Positions 15,550-23,632 of a stretch of DNA of 32,424 bases are shown here, piece after piece. Source of the stretch: a virus. The position numbers and the translations under genes were made by a program. Numbering within the stretch: position 1 is the stretch's first letter; the number at the start of each line of letters is the position of its first letter. Location: the IMG/VR virus record IMGVR_UViG_3300042260_000270, positions 1 to 32,424 of that record. The stretch is one strand, 5' to 3'. The notes beneath the pieces were generated by a model. The model saw only the letters and a program-made list of their open reading frames with translations. It searched no databases and was not told the DNA's origin.

Positions 15550-16233
15550 TTATTTTGATGTAATTTGATTGTTTAAGTATTTAAAAATTTCTGAAATGTC
15601 CATTTGCTTAATTTCCGGCTCAGTGACAATTTCTGCCGGCTGAGTGGTAATGTCAATAAACAAAGATTTCAACTTCATCAATTCTGCTTCAATAGCGTAT
15701 CCAAGTTCATCAGATACGTTTTCTTTTTTAATCATTTTTGCTAGCACGTCAAAACGTTTTGCTAACAATTCCTGATTAATTTCTCCTTTTGCGTCTGTAA
15801 TTAAGGCCATTGGATTTGCCGCCAATGTAACGCAAGAAATTTCATACAATTTAACTTCTTTTAATTCTCGCACACCGTCTTGTCTGTAATTCTTAACGAT
15901 CGGCATAATTCCAACTGAATTTTCAGTTATCACGCCATTTTTCATTAATAACAAAACATCTTCGCCTAGTCTAGTTTTTGGAACCTCAGCCACAAATTTT
16001 AGTCCTTTGGTATCTTCGCCTAATTCATTGAATTTACCCAACGGCTGATCGATTCTGTGTTGGTTACAATACCGAACGCGTGAACCGTTTTCCATTAAAG
16101 TTTTGGCGTATGCGCCTTGTAAAATAATGTCGTTGTCTGAATCTATATTGCCGAAAATTGAGCCGTAACCGGACACAATGCCGTTTGCTTCGTCAATATC
16201 ATCAATACCAATGGATGTCTGCTTGTAAATCAT
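15550..16233 (-). CDS. Prohead protease (HK97/U35 family)
   Basis: I start at the ATG at 16233 (227 aa); an upstream in-frame TTG at 16251 lies inside the -7 region. The fold is that of HK97 gp4: a VSGYGSIFGNIDSDNDII motif, GAYAKTL, then a His in RYCNQHRIDQPLGK (H59) and a Ser in ENSVGIMP (S106), the expected catalytic pair. It should remove the capsid delta domain during head maturation. The stop overlaps the leader of the capsid gene. The C-terminal 60 residues are helical and acidic. Confidence 0.9.
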   Translation of the reverse strand: MIYKQTSIGIDDIDEANGIVSGYGSIFGNIDSDNDIILQGAYAKTLMENGSRVRYCNQHRIDQPLGKFNELGEDTKGLKFVAEVPKTRLGEDVLLLMKNGVITENSVGIMPIVKNYRQDGVRELKEVKLYEISCVTLAANPMALITDAKGEINQELLAKRFDVLAKMIKKENVSDELGYAIEAELMKLKSLFIDITTQPAEIVTEPEIKQMDISEIFKYLNNQITSK

Positions 16234-16247
16234 AACGTATCTTTTGC

Positions 16248-16272
16248 TCAAAATTAGTCAAATAGCTAATTA
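16248..16272 (-). promoter_or_regulatory. Promoter with shared palindrome before the prohead protease gene
   Basis: The minus strand has a TAATTTTG -7 box 16 nt before the ATG at 16233. The 25-bp block containing it is nearly identical (23 of 25) to the block at 31342-31366 and includes an AATTAG-8-CTAATT inverted repeat, so a common regulator is possible. Confidence 0.6.
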
Positions 16273-16296
16273 GAAAACAGAATATGAAAATTAATT

Positions 16297-17349
16297 TTAT
16301 CCGCCTAAATTTTCGCCTGCTATAATTGCAGCAGTGGCGCCTGTAATTGTCTCAGCGCCATTGATAGCATCGATCACGGCCGCTTGCGCCAAGCCTAAAC
16401 CAATACCGGTAATTTGCGCGCCAATCGTATTTGCGCCTGCTTTTGGCAACACGATCATTGAGCAACGGCAATTAATTACGTTGCTTGCTGAGCCATTAGG
16501 ATCGCCCGGCCTTTGTAAAGATTCGCCACCAACTGAGAATTTACCATTAAATGCTACAACTTGATTATTTGCGGCACGATGCGCGTCACGTACTCTTGCG
16601 TCATATCCTGATTTCCAAGTTTTCGTCATATCCTGTCCGGGAAACAGATTGAGCGCCGCCTGTTCCGTTGCGTAATTGGCAGCATTCGTTGCCTCAGTGC
16701 GCACGATTCGCTTTGCTTGATAGTCTGCTAGATAATCGAATTTTTGACGCAGCATTTTGGATTGTACCTTTTCGCCGGCCGTCATAAAAATAGGATCCGC
16801 CATAAATTGACGAATTGTATTTGTCAAGGTAGCCTGAGCCGTACTTGATACCATCGTAATTCTTTGGCCGCCTACCTGAGCGCCCATAAAAGCAAACGAA
16901 TTAAGCCAAATTGATTGCATATTTGCCGGATCCGCTTTGGGTAGATATTTATCAACGTTTTTTGTGTACCAATTTGCGAATTGTAAACCGATCTTTGAAT
17001 ACATACCAACGTACATATCCATATATTCCGAATCCTGAAAAAACTGCTGAGCCGTTGCGCTCGTCATTGCCTGAATCTTCAAAAATAGATCGATTGCCTT
17101 GTTGTATTCGGCCTGATAGAACGCCGTGAAATCGCGCACTGAAATACGCTCTGCCTTTGTTAATTCGTTCTCAAATTCGTCAGCCCAATTATCCTGCGCT
17201 TTGACTTCCTTTGTGTCCTCAAACAACGTGTTACAAACTGCAACGCGTTGATCAATGGAATCAAAATCATTGACAATGTTAGTATCAATAACACAACGAC
17301 CCATAAAATCATTGCGGCTCTCATCCTGATTCGGTTTAGGCAATGGCAT
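16297..17349 (-). CDS. Head morphogenesis / minor capsid protein (Mu F-like)
   Basis: This 350-aa protein has the C-terminal Mu F/SPP1 gp7 signature: RTEATNAANYATEQAA, then GYDARVRDAHRAANNQVV, then NVINCRCSMIVL with the two Cys. The N-terminal 60 residues are a separate small segment (MPLPKPNQDESRNDFMGRC) seen in phage proteins fused to head morphogenesis domains. It should act inside the prohead near the portal. It follows the portal gene with 1 nt spacing. Confidence 0.88.
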   Translation of the reverse strand: MPLPKPNQDESRNDFMGRCVIDTNIVNDFDSIDQRVAVCNTLFEDTKEVKAQDNWADEFENELTKAERISVRDFTAFYQAEYNKAIDLFLKIQAMTSATAQQFFQDSEYMDMYVGMYSKIGLQFANWYTKNVDKYLPKADPANMQSIWLNSFAFMGAQVGGQRITMVSSTAQATLTNTIRQFMADPIFMTAGEKVQSKMLRQKFDYLADYQAKRIVRTEATNAANYATEQAALNLFPGQDMTKTWKSGYDARVRDAHRAANNQVVAFNGKFSVGGESLQRPGDPNGSASNVINCRCSMIVLPKAGANTIGAQITGIGLGLAQAAVIDAINGAETITGATAAIIAGENLGG

Positions 17350-17350
17350 A

Positions 17351-18721
17351 TTATTGAACGTTTAGCGGCTTCGGATTCTCCAAAGACTGAATCGTTTGAT
17401 TTTGCGGCATTAAATTAGCAGGGATGAAATAATCGTCCATAAACATATTTTCGGCGTCCATTGCGTAGTTCATTGCGTCACGCTTCTCATTAGGAGTGAT
17501 CCACCAAGCGTTTGCTAGCTGAGTGACTAATTTGTCAACCTCCTCTTGCATTTCGCTGATCGCAGTGAAATCAAAATCGATGTATAAATCAGCCCCAAAT
17601 TTAGGCGCCAACCATCTATTTAATTCGTCACGGATCTTAATCAATTCCGGGATAACAGCATTTTGATAAAGCGCCTTTTTGGCCTCTTTCATATTGTTGT
17701 AAGTGGACGAATCTGTGTTATTAAGCAACTGAACCGGGATATTGTAAATGTTACAAAGATCCTTGACAGTACCGTTGTATTGCTCAATTAATGAAAGATC
17801 GGACGCACTCAAACCAAAATTGACCCACGAAAGATCCTTTGGAGTGATGATGATATCGCCTGCATTCGCTGCTCCCTGATACGACTTGCGAAATTTGTCT
17901 TTCAACGTCTGCGCTTGTACCTCAGTCAGGTTCCCGTCCTTTGAAATCAGCATACCGCGTGATGTCTGATTCTGTAAATACTTTAATCCGGTTGTTACGG
18001 CTTCATTGTTGGACGATAAAACACGCAGGCCGGCGCGCAATGGCGATTGCCCGTATAGGTTTGAACCGCTGCTGTCGTAGTCCGGATTAAAATCTTTGAT
18101 ATGGCAAATTAATTCAGGTGCCACTTCAATCATTGAATTGTATTGAATTTTGTACCCTGCCACCGGCATCATTACGCCTCCTGAAACGATCTCAACCAAC
18201 TGAGATGGTAGGTTGTACAACTCTTGAAATTTACCTGCGTTTGCCCCTGTATCAGGCGCGATTCCATAAATGTAACGGTTGCCGGTTAATTTACCGAAAG
18301 CAACAATTTCTCCTAGCCACGCTGAAAAGGATTGCTCAGGATTTGGGCGCTTTAATAACGCTTCAAGATCCGTGTCTTTAACTTCTTCAAACGCTCTTTT
18401 GCGCAGGATATTTGCTTTGTACATCGCGTTGCCGTCCATTAATCCTGACGTCATCGACTTGTATTGCTTTGCGGTTGGCTCGTTTTTTACGCGATAAACG
18501 GTCATTGGGATCGTTGTTGCCGCTTTTACAATTAGATTAATGATTGAATATACAGTGGCATTCCGTTGGTATCCGTCACGAATGTAGGTTTCTTCATTGT
18601 CCTCATTCATTATGATGTTTGTACCTAGCCAAGTGTAGATCAGATTATTGTACGCCGGATTGGTTCCGCTTGTCAATGCTTTGGCAATCGATTGCCGCAA
18701 TGTATCAAGTATTGATGCCAT
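17351..18721 (-). CDS. Portal protein, HK97 family
   Basis: This 456-aa protein forms the dodecameric DNA channel at one capsid vertex. It shows the portal pattern: an N-terminal helical region with YSIINLIVKAATTIPMTVYR, then LLKRPNPEQSFSAWLGE, GNRYIYGI, GQSPLRAGL, a clip/stem region, and FGLSASDLSLIEQYN with LCNIYNIPVQLLN. It lies between large terminase and the Mu F-like protein, the usual order. A -7 box (TATTTTTG) lies just upstream. Confidence 0.93.
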   Translation of the reverse strand: MASILDTLRQSIAKALTSGTNPAYNNLIYTWLGTNIIMNEDNEETYIRDGYQRNATVYSIINLIVKAATTIPMTVYRVKNEPTAKQYKSMTSGLMDGNAMYKANILRKRAFEEVKDTDLEALLKRPNPEQSFSAWLGEIVAFGKLTGNRYIYGIAPDTGANAGKFQELYNLPSQLVEIVSGGVMMPVAGYKIQYNSMIEVAPELICHIKDFNPDYDSSGSNLYGQSPLRAGLRVLSSNNEAVTTGLKYLQNQTSRGMLISKDGNLTEVQAQTLKDKFRKSYQGAANAGDIIITPKDLSWVNFGLSASDLSLIEQYNGTVKDLCNIYNIPVQLLNNTDSSTYNNMKEAKKALYQNAVIPELIKIRDELNRWLAPKFGADLYIDFDFTAISEMQEEVDKLVTQLANAWWITPNEKRDAMNYAMDAENMFMDDYFIPANLMPQNQTIQSLENPKPLNVQ

Positions 18722-18740
18722 TTGTATCGCTTTTTTTTCT

Positions 18741-18748
18741 CAAAAATA
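18741..18748 (-). promoter_or_regulatory. -7 box before the portal gene
   Basis: The minus strand reads TATTTTTG (TAnnTTTG), 20 nt before the ATG at 18721 and within the 32-nt gap after the large terminase gene. Confidence 0.4.
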
Positions 18749-18753
18749 CACAT

Positions 18754-19938
18754 TTAAACTACAAAAAAATCAGATCGATTTTTGTATTTGGTATAAACAC
18801 CGTAGCGGATCGCATCCATAAGGTGGTTGTGCTTGTCGATTGGCTTGTTTACAATCGTGCCGTCCTTTAATTGTTCCCAAAAATAAAACTGAAATTCGCT
18901 AAATAAATTTGACGATTCTGCTGAGCAAATCACTTCGTGTTCTTTTAGCAAACTGATTCCGGCCTTGATTGATCCCTCTCCTTTGATCGCAGGAATGGCC
19001 AATATATCCATCTGCCTCAACTCCTCAATCGATTTTGGCTCAGCTGATTCACAATAAATGATATGCTCATTGATTTTCTTTTCTTTCAAAAAGTCTGCAA
19101 TGTCCCGGTTGGTCATTCCTTTCTTGTACAGAATTTCGTGAATGAACAATTTATCCCCAACCTTTGCCAACTGAACGATCGCCGTTGGATCGTGACTAAA
19201 TCCAAAGTCAAGGCCGTAAAACACGTCATCAAATTCAGGAAATTCCGCCTTTGGTATAAATTTCCAATTCGGAAATATCTGACGGTCACTAAACACCGCA
19301 CGTTTCCCCTCTCCATACACGCGCCAATAGTCCGGATCCTTTTCACGTAGCCGCTCAATTTCGTGTACCAATTCCGCAGGTAAAAACTTATTGTCTTTGT
19401 AGGTTGAAATCCAACTGTCGCAATCGTCGCGCGTGATCACGTCATCGTAGATCCAATGGACAGGATCAGACGGATTGAAATCGCAAATCATTTCGTCCGT
19501 TGTACGCATTAATAATTGCCTGAAATCCTCATAATCAAGTTCATTGACCTCATTACAGTAACATATATGTCGTTTCCGGCCTCTGATTTTCTGCGGCTCA
19601 TCGACTGAAAGAAATTCCACGACGTGATTGCCGAACGTATAGGTGTTTTCGGATTTGTTATGCTGCCCTATAAACAGGATCCCTAAATTGTCTAGGATTT
19701 CAAGAAAATCGCGTTGTACCGATCCTTTCAAGGCAGGCAATGTTTTCCGGACGATCGAAATAACAAGCGGCTTTTTTGAGGACGTTAATTTGTATATCAG
19801 GTATTGACAAAGGGCATAAGTTTTCCCCGAACGTGTACCGCCCTGATGAACTTTAATACGTTTGTTGCTGTTTAGCGTCTGAAAAAATTGAACGTTGCAT
19901 TGCTGCGCTATTCGTTTTCGATTGTTGCCGGTGTCCAT
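18754..19938 (-). CDS. terL: Terminase large subunit
   Basis: This 394-aa packaging motor and nuclease has a Walker A motif GGTRSGKT at residues 33-40, a Walker B-like acidic residue in YCNEVNE (E130), and the RNase-H-fold nuclease start GLDFGFSHDPTA (D244) with later acidic residues in CESAEPKS and HLMDAIRYG. The sequence resembles PBSX/Terminase_3 enzymes. Its start overlaps the small subunit gene by 31 nt. Confidence 0.95.
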   Translation of the reverse strand: MDTGNNRKRIAQQCNVQFFQTLNSNKRIKVHQGGTRSGKTYALCQYLIYKLTSSKKPLVISIVRKTLPALKGSVQRDFLEILDNLGILFIGQHNKSENTYTFGNHVVEFLSVDEPQKIRGRKRHICYCNEVNELDYEDFRQLLMRTTDEMICDFNPSDPVHWIYDDVITRDDCDSWISTYKDNKFLPAELVHEIERLREKDPDYWRVYGEGKRAVFSDRQIFPNWKFIPKAEFPEFDDVFYGLDFGFSHDPTAIVQLAKVGDKLFIHEILYKKGMTNRDIADFLKEKKINEHIIYCESAEPKSIEELRQMDILAIPAIKGEGSIKAGISLLKEHEVICSAESSNLFSEFQFYFWEQLKDGTIVNKPIDKHNHLMDAIRYGVYTKYKNRSDFFVV

Positions 19939-20273
19939 TCTATTATGGCAGATTCAATGCCGGTTTCGTGTACAACCTCTGTGCGCTCAACGTATCCGCG
20001 TTTTTTGCCTTTGGTCTTTAAATAGAAAATTGTTGCTGTCGTGTTCCCCTCCTTGATCTGCTTATGTAATTGAGATTCGGCAAAGTCAAGCGTCATATCG
20101 GATAATGATTCAACGGCCGTCTTGTACTCAGGATCGTTGCGCAACCAATCATAATGAACCGTACGATCTATACCGGCTGCCTTTGCGGCTGTCGTTACGA
20201 TACCCAACGATTTTTCCAATGCTTCAAGCATCTTCTTTTTGTTCATTTTAGTCACGCGCGCTATGGTTGCCAT
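19908..20273 (-). CDS. terS: Terminase small subunit
   Basis: This 121-aa DNA-binding protein has a helix-turn-helix near its N-terminus (VTTAAKAAGIDRTVHYDWLR), then a helical oligomerisation region (LDFAESQLHKQIKEG) and TIFYLKTKGKKRGY, a pattern common in phage small terminases. It should recognise phage DNA and load it onto the large subunit. It begins one base after the stop of the dioxygenase gene, so packaging and DNA-modification genes are coupled. Confidence 0.88.
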   Translation of the reverse strand: MATIARVTKMNKKKMLEALEKSLGIVTTAAKAAGIDRTVHYDWLRNDPEYKTAVESLSDMTLDFAESQLHKQIKEGNTTATIFYLKTKGKKRGYVERTEVVHETGIESAIIEWTPATIENE

Positions 20274-20274
20274 A

Positions 20275-21054
20275 TTATAGTCCTTTAAATGCTTTCAACG
20301 GATAAAACACAAGGCTGTTTCTGTATCCGCCATCAAATTTCGGAATAATTGGCGTAACTCCGTGCACATTTCTCCACGCAGGATAAACCAACATTGAATT
20401 GTCGCAAGAATCCATCGTTGCGCCGTAATCAGGCACCGTTGTATTGCCTCCGCTTGCGTTTTCTTTTTTTGCAATGATAACATTTACACATCCCTCAAAA
20501 TTACCTGCATCCCGGTGAAACGCCGCAGATATATTGAAATTTGAAATTGAAGATGTAAACAAATTACCAAAACGCCATTTTTTATCAACGTTTGTGCTGA
20601 TAATTTCCAACTGCTTCTCATAAATGTTCGGCGTCAGTTTTTTAATGATCTGCTCACTTTCGTGACAAAGCATCAGCATTGCCTTGATAAATGTATTCGC
20701 TGTTTTGACCTGATGAACGGATGAGATAGACGGGTATGGACGCTTCATATGCGGTCTAGGCGGAACGCTTCCAATAATTGTACTGTATTGCTGTACTGCT
20801 TGCGTATGCCCTAAAATTCCACTTGTTCTACCCATTACGCTTTTAGGAACATTTTTGCTTCTAAACTCGGTGTTTGCGATCGCTACTAATTGCGCGGCTC
20901 TCTCGGAATAATCTGCAATGTTTTTAATGTAAAACCCAATAGGCTCTCCATTTACCAAAAATATCGTGTCCTCAGTGATATTTGGCTCAATATCGCCGCA
21001 AACATCTCCAATTTTTACATCGTGCTTAATTTGAACTAATTCAATTGATCTCAT
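20275..21054 (-). CDS. TET/JBP-family 2-oxoglutarate/Fe(II) DNA base dioxygenase
   Basis: This 259-aa protein carries the complete cupin dioxygenase signature of the TET/JBP family: H180-R-D182 with the nearby N185 (FHRDAGN), a Gly pair at 202-203, distal H231 (NVHGVTPI) and the 2-oxoglutarate-binding R245 (GGYRNSLVFY). The spacing closely follows trypanosome JBP1 (H189, D191, H239, R255). It should hydroxylate the methyl group of thymine, or of 5-methylcytosine, in DNA. No cytosine C5-methyltransferase and no dUMP hydroxymethylase are seen in the genome, so thymine to 5-hydroxymethyluracil is my preferred reaction. It overlaps the kinase gene by 14 nt and precedes the terminase genes. Confidence 0.88.
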   Translation of the reverse strand: MRSIELVQIKHDVKIGDVCGDIEPNITEDTIFLVNGEPIGFYIKNIADYSERAAQLVAIANTEFRSKNVPKSVMGRTSGILGHTQAVQQYSTIIGSVPPRPHMKRPYPSISSVHQVKTANTFIKAMLMLCHESEQIIKKLTPNIYEKQLEIISTNVDKKWRFGNLFTSSISNFNISAAFHRDAGNFEGCVNVIIAKKENASGGNTTVPDYGATMDSCDNSMLVYPAWRNVHGVTPIIPKFDGGYRNSLVFYPLKAFKGL

Positions 21055-21547
21055 TTTCTATTATGTTAAAAAATTCCTGTTTAGTTTGCTTTAAAGGCTG
21101 ATTATTATCAATTATGTACAATTTACGCAACCCGTTTGTTTTGCTTATCATTGAAATGTGGTTTTTCAATTTATTATTGAATGTATCAACATTTATCAGT
21201 TTACCGCGCTCAGCGATGCGTTTTGCGTTATTTTCGAACGTTGTTTTTAAATACACCAAAACAACACTAAAATGCTTATTCAAAATTTCAATATCCTTGA
21301 TTTGGCAATAGTAGTTCCCGGCAATGATAACATTTTTGTCTTTGTTCTCAATTATTGTTTTTAAGACGTTTTCTTTTGCGAATTGAGATAGACTGTCAGC
21401 GCCGTTGATTTGAGTGCCTACCACCCAAACGTTTGGCCTTATTTCCAAAAATATACTTTCCTGCCGCGTTACGGTTTCCTTGATGATAGATGATTTTCCG
21501 CATCCGTAATTTCCTACAAGAAAAAACGCTTTATTTTTTGCACTCAT
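21041..21547 (-). CDS. P-loop kinase, probable 5-hydroxymethyluracil DNA kinase
   Basis: I choose the ATG at 21547 (168 aa, 17-nt overlap with the upstream gene) over 21577. The protein starts MSAKNKAFFLVGNYGCGKSS with a Walker A loop at residues 12-19 and looks like a small nucleotide/nucleoside kinase (NVIIAGNYY beta strand, VLVYLKTTFENNAKRIAERG lid-like region). Small P-loop kinases next to the helical-domain protein encoded upstream are the partners known from phage thymidine hypermodification, where they phosphorylate 5-hydroxymethyluracil in DNA. The general kinase fold is clear; the substrate is inferred from the neighbours. Confidence 0.8.
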   Translation of the reverse strand: MSAKNKAFFLVGNYGCGKSSIIKETVTRQESIFLEIRPNVWVVGTQINGADSLSQFAKENVLKTIIENKDKNVIIAGNYYCQIKDIEILNKHFSVVLVYLKTTFENNAKRIAERGKLINVDTFNNKLKNHISMISKTNGLRKLYIIDNNQPLKQTKQEFFNIIENEIN

Positions 21548-22361
21548 ACAGATATTTCCTTTCAAAAGTTTCTTCACGAAATTGCCATAACACGTTCCAA
21601 TAAACGCCGTTTGTTACCGCCGCTTCCATTTTCTTAATTTCGCCATACATTCGATCAATGTAGTATCCCACATACCGGCTGCCTCTGCGATATTTTTTAT
21701 AAGCACAAAGTGTAGTTTCAATCTGAAATACGTTGCCATCATATTTCCGTAAAAAATCAATAAATGAATTGTGTAACAAAATGGCGTCATTCTTTGTAAT
21801 TTTCTTGTCCACTAGATCGATCCGATCGATGGCGTATGCCAACCCGTTCCTGCAAGATTCCGCTTCAAGCATATTCAGGTAGGTAGGTTTGTGATTAATG
21901 TCTGTAATGTTATTTAACACGTCAAGGTAGTTAAATAGGCTGAATCGGCCGAAATACTTGATGGCCTCCATTTTCTTGTACATTTCCTGCCAATTCTTTG
22001 ATCGAAAATAGTTTTGCTGACTATTCTTGACAAGCGCTTTATAAGACTTGAAACAATCAACGAATTGATTGTTAGATTTGATCCTTTGGCGATCGGTTTG
22101 AAAAATACAATTATCTTTTTTAGCGTTCCACCAATTTGTAAGCCTATTCACGTCAACGCATTCAAAATCCGGAAATTCGTTGTAGATGTAGAACACTGTT
22201 GGCGCGCAGTAACAAGTTCCGTATAAAAACGCGATCCAATAACGCTGCTCAATGTTCAACTCAAACCTGTCCGAAAGGTATTTTAAGCAAGTTATTGAGG
22301 GATCAATATCTTTTGCTTCAAGGCTCATCCGGTGATATGTAGCATAATCGATGTGTGACAT
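21531..22361 (-). CDS. 5-hmdU DNA kinase helical domain / aGPT-pyrophosphorylase clade 2-like protein
   Basis: This 276-aa, mostly helical protein has motifs I associate with the HMUDK_hel/aGPT-Pplase2 family: DRFELNIEQRYWIAFLYG (31-48), NEFPDFECVD (61-70) with WW at 77-78, IFQTDRQRIK (86-95), YFGRFSLFNYLD (136-147), ESCRNGLAYA (168-177), LCAYKKYRRGSRYVGYYIDR (218-237) and YWNVLWQFREE (254-264). In thymidine-hypermodifying phages this domain works with a P-loop kinase acting on 5-hydroxymethyluracil in DNA. It is translationally coupled (TAATG) to the glutaminase gene upstream and overlaps the kinase gene downstream. Recognition is from memory of the family pattern. Confidence 0.78.
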   Translation of the reverse strand: MSHIDYATYHRMSLEAKDIDPSITCLKYLSDRFELNIEQRYWIAFLYGTCYCAPTVFYIYNEFPDFECVDVNRLTNWWNAKKDNCIFQTDRQRIKSNNQFVDCFKSYKALVKNSQQNYFRSKNWQEMYKKMEAIKYFGRFSLFNYLDVLNNITDINHKPTYLNMLEAESCRNGLAYAIDRIDLVDKKITKNDAILLHNSFIDFLRKYDGNVFQIETTLCAYKKYRRGSRYVGYYIDRMYGEIKKMEAAVTNGVYWNVLWQFREETFERKYLYECKK

Positions 22362-22954
22362 TAAAATGCTATTTTTTTTAGATTTGGTAATTCAACCGCA
22401 AAATCGATCCCTGAGCGCTTCATAATATCATTCGTGCTTGCTATTATTACATCTCCATCCTTTTCGGCAATATACAGTGGCCGCTTTGAGTTTTTCATTG
22501 CTACCAATTTACCGCCTGATAAACCAACCATTGCAAACGTGATTGATTTGCTAGATAAAAACGCAGGATCGTCCATCTTGTGTAGCAATAAATAGCCGTC
22601 ATTATCTCCTTGAAGCAACATATTGTATTCCTGTTCCATTTCGGCCTTTGTTTTCTGAGATATAACGCCGTTGAAAGCAATCGATGTTTTGCCGTCTGAT
22701 AACGGTTGATTGTTGTCAAGTTCCCTATAATCGCCTGACGTGCTGTACCTAAAATGGGCAATAAATTTGTTAGGCGCTTTTTGGTGTAATGCCAAAACGA
22801 ATTGATCATAGTCAAGAAATTTGTTTGTCACTAGCTTCCCGGCTTCATAACAGGAGAATCCGAAACTGTGGATCCCCCTGATTTTGCTATTCTCAAAGAC
22901 TTTCGTCAATAGATCGCGATCGTAAACACCCGAAAAACCAATGATTGAACACAT
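22361..22954 (-). CDS. Class II glutamine amidotransferase (Ntn hydrolase), stand-alone
   Basis: This 197-aa protein begins Met-Cys, so Cys2 becomes the N-terminal nucleophile after Met removal. It continues with the class II signatures: R26-G-x-H-S-x-G, H67-F-R-Y-S-T-S-G74, N82-Q-P, and F94-N-G96. The family hydrolyses glutamine to release ammonia for a partner synthase; here no synthase domain is fused. Coupling by TAATG overlap to ParB upstream and to the helical hmdU protein downstream suggests it feeds ammonia, or handles an amino acid, in the base modification. Gln hydrolysis is confident; the acceptor is not known. Confidence 0.88.
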   Translation of the reverse strand: MCSIIGFSGVYDRDLLTKVFENSKIRGIHSFGFSCYEAGKLVTNKFLDYDQFVLALHQKAPNKFIAHFRYSTSGDYRELDNNQPLSDGKTSIAFNGVISQKTKAEMEQEYNMLLQGDNDGYLLLHKMDDPAFLSSKSITFAMVGLSGGKLVAMKNSKRPLYIAEKDGDVIIASTNDIMKRSGIDFAVELPNLKKIAF

Positions 22955-23526
22955 TATTTCAATTTCTCTTCTTTCAATTTCTCAATCAAGAATCCGCCAA
23001 TGTACAATTCGCGGCCTCTCCAAAATTTAACCAATTCTTGCGCCTCCTCATAATGCTCAGGCTCAAACTCAATTTGGATTGCCTTGCGTACACCTCCGGC
23101 CATATCGCCTAGCTGATCTGTTAGATCCTCAGAATCAAGAATTGAATAATCAGGCTCGTCATTGTTTTGCCAAACGTCAAGTCCCCAATCTGCTAATAAT
23201 TCAGCATCCCATTCATTCGCAAGCGCATCCCAATCCCATTCTCCAAACCCTACGTTGTCCTTGATTATAAACTCTTTTTGCTGTTCAGGCGTCAGGTTCC
23301 CGGCCTTAATGATCGGAACTTTTTTCAATCCGGCTTCTTGACACGCTCTCAATCTCATATTGCCGCCTAATACAACCATAAATTCGTCCACGATAATAGG
23401 ACGCAATTCAAGCATTTCAGGAAAATCTTTGATTGACTTTACAAGTCTTTTAAATTTGTCATCCTTGATCAATCTAGGGTTATTTGGATGAGGAATAACC
23501 AATTTGATGTTTACGTGCTCTATCAT
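22954..23526 (-). CDS. ParB-like N-terminal domain protein
   Basis: This 190-aa protein has the ParB/Srx-fold pattern: VIPHPNNPR (10-18), LRPIIVDEFMVVLGGNMRLR (41-60, with the GG-N-x-R motif), ACQEAGLKKVPI and then IIKDNVGFGEWDWDAL. The C-terminus (FEPEHYEEAQELVKFW) is a helical region seen in phage ParB-like nucleases. Such domains bind or hydrolyse nucleotides or nick DNA. Coupled translation with the glutaminase gene places it in the base-modification cassette, where ParB-like genes recur in phages. Its exact step is unknown. Confidence 0.85.
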   Translation of the reverse strand: MIEHVNIKLVIPHPNNPRLIKDDKFKRLVKSIKDFPEMLELRPIIVDEFMVVLGGNMRLRACQEAGLKKVPIIKAGNLTPEQQKEFIIKDNVGFGEWDWDALANEWDAELLADWGLDVWQNNDEPDYSILDSEDLTDQLGDMAGGVRKAIQIEFEPEHYEEAQELVKFWRGRELYIGGFLIEKLKEEKLK

Positions 23527-23527
23527 T

Positions 23528-23632
23528 CTATTTTTGTTTTTTGTTCCAAATAATATAGGTCATTACAGCAATGTACGATATTTCGATTGCTGCTAACCAC
23601 CACGCAAGCGTGACTAAATGATCGTCAATCAT
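23528..23632 (-). CDS. Small membrane protein, 34 aa
   Basis: ATG at 23632 overlaps the preceding stop (ATGA) and the stop at 23528 lies one base before the ParB start, so the gene fills the gap exactly. The protein (start MIDDHLVTLAWWLAAIEISY) has one hydrophobic segment of about 22 residues and a basic tail (NKKQK). It has no recognisable family. A role in membrane exclusion or inhibition of host functions is possible but unsupported. Confidence 0.65.
   Translation of the reverse strand: MIDDHLVTLAWWLAAIEISYIAVMTYIIWNKKQK

Noticed and set aside
16234-16251. TTG start for the prohead protease
   Set aside because: The TTG overlaps the -7 box; the ATG at 16233 matches the family start better.
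21548-21577. Upstream start (MKKLLKGNIC) for the P-loop kinase
   Set aside because: It would give a 47-nt overlap; the ATG at 21547 sits just before the first beta strand of the kinase and overlaps by only 17 nt.
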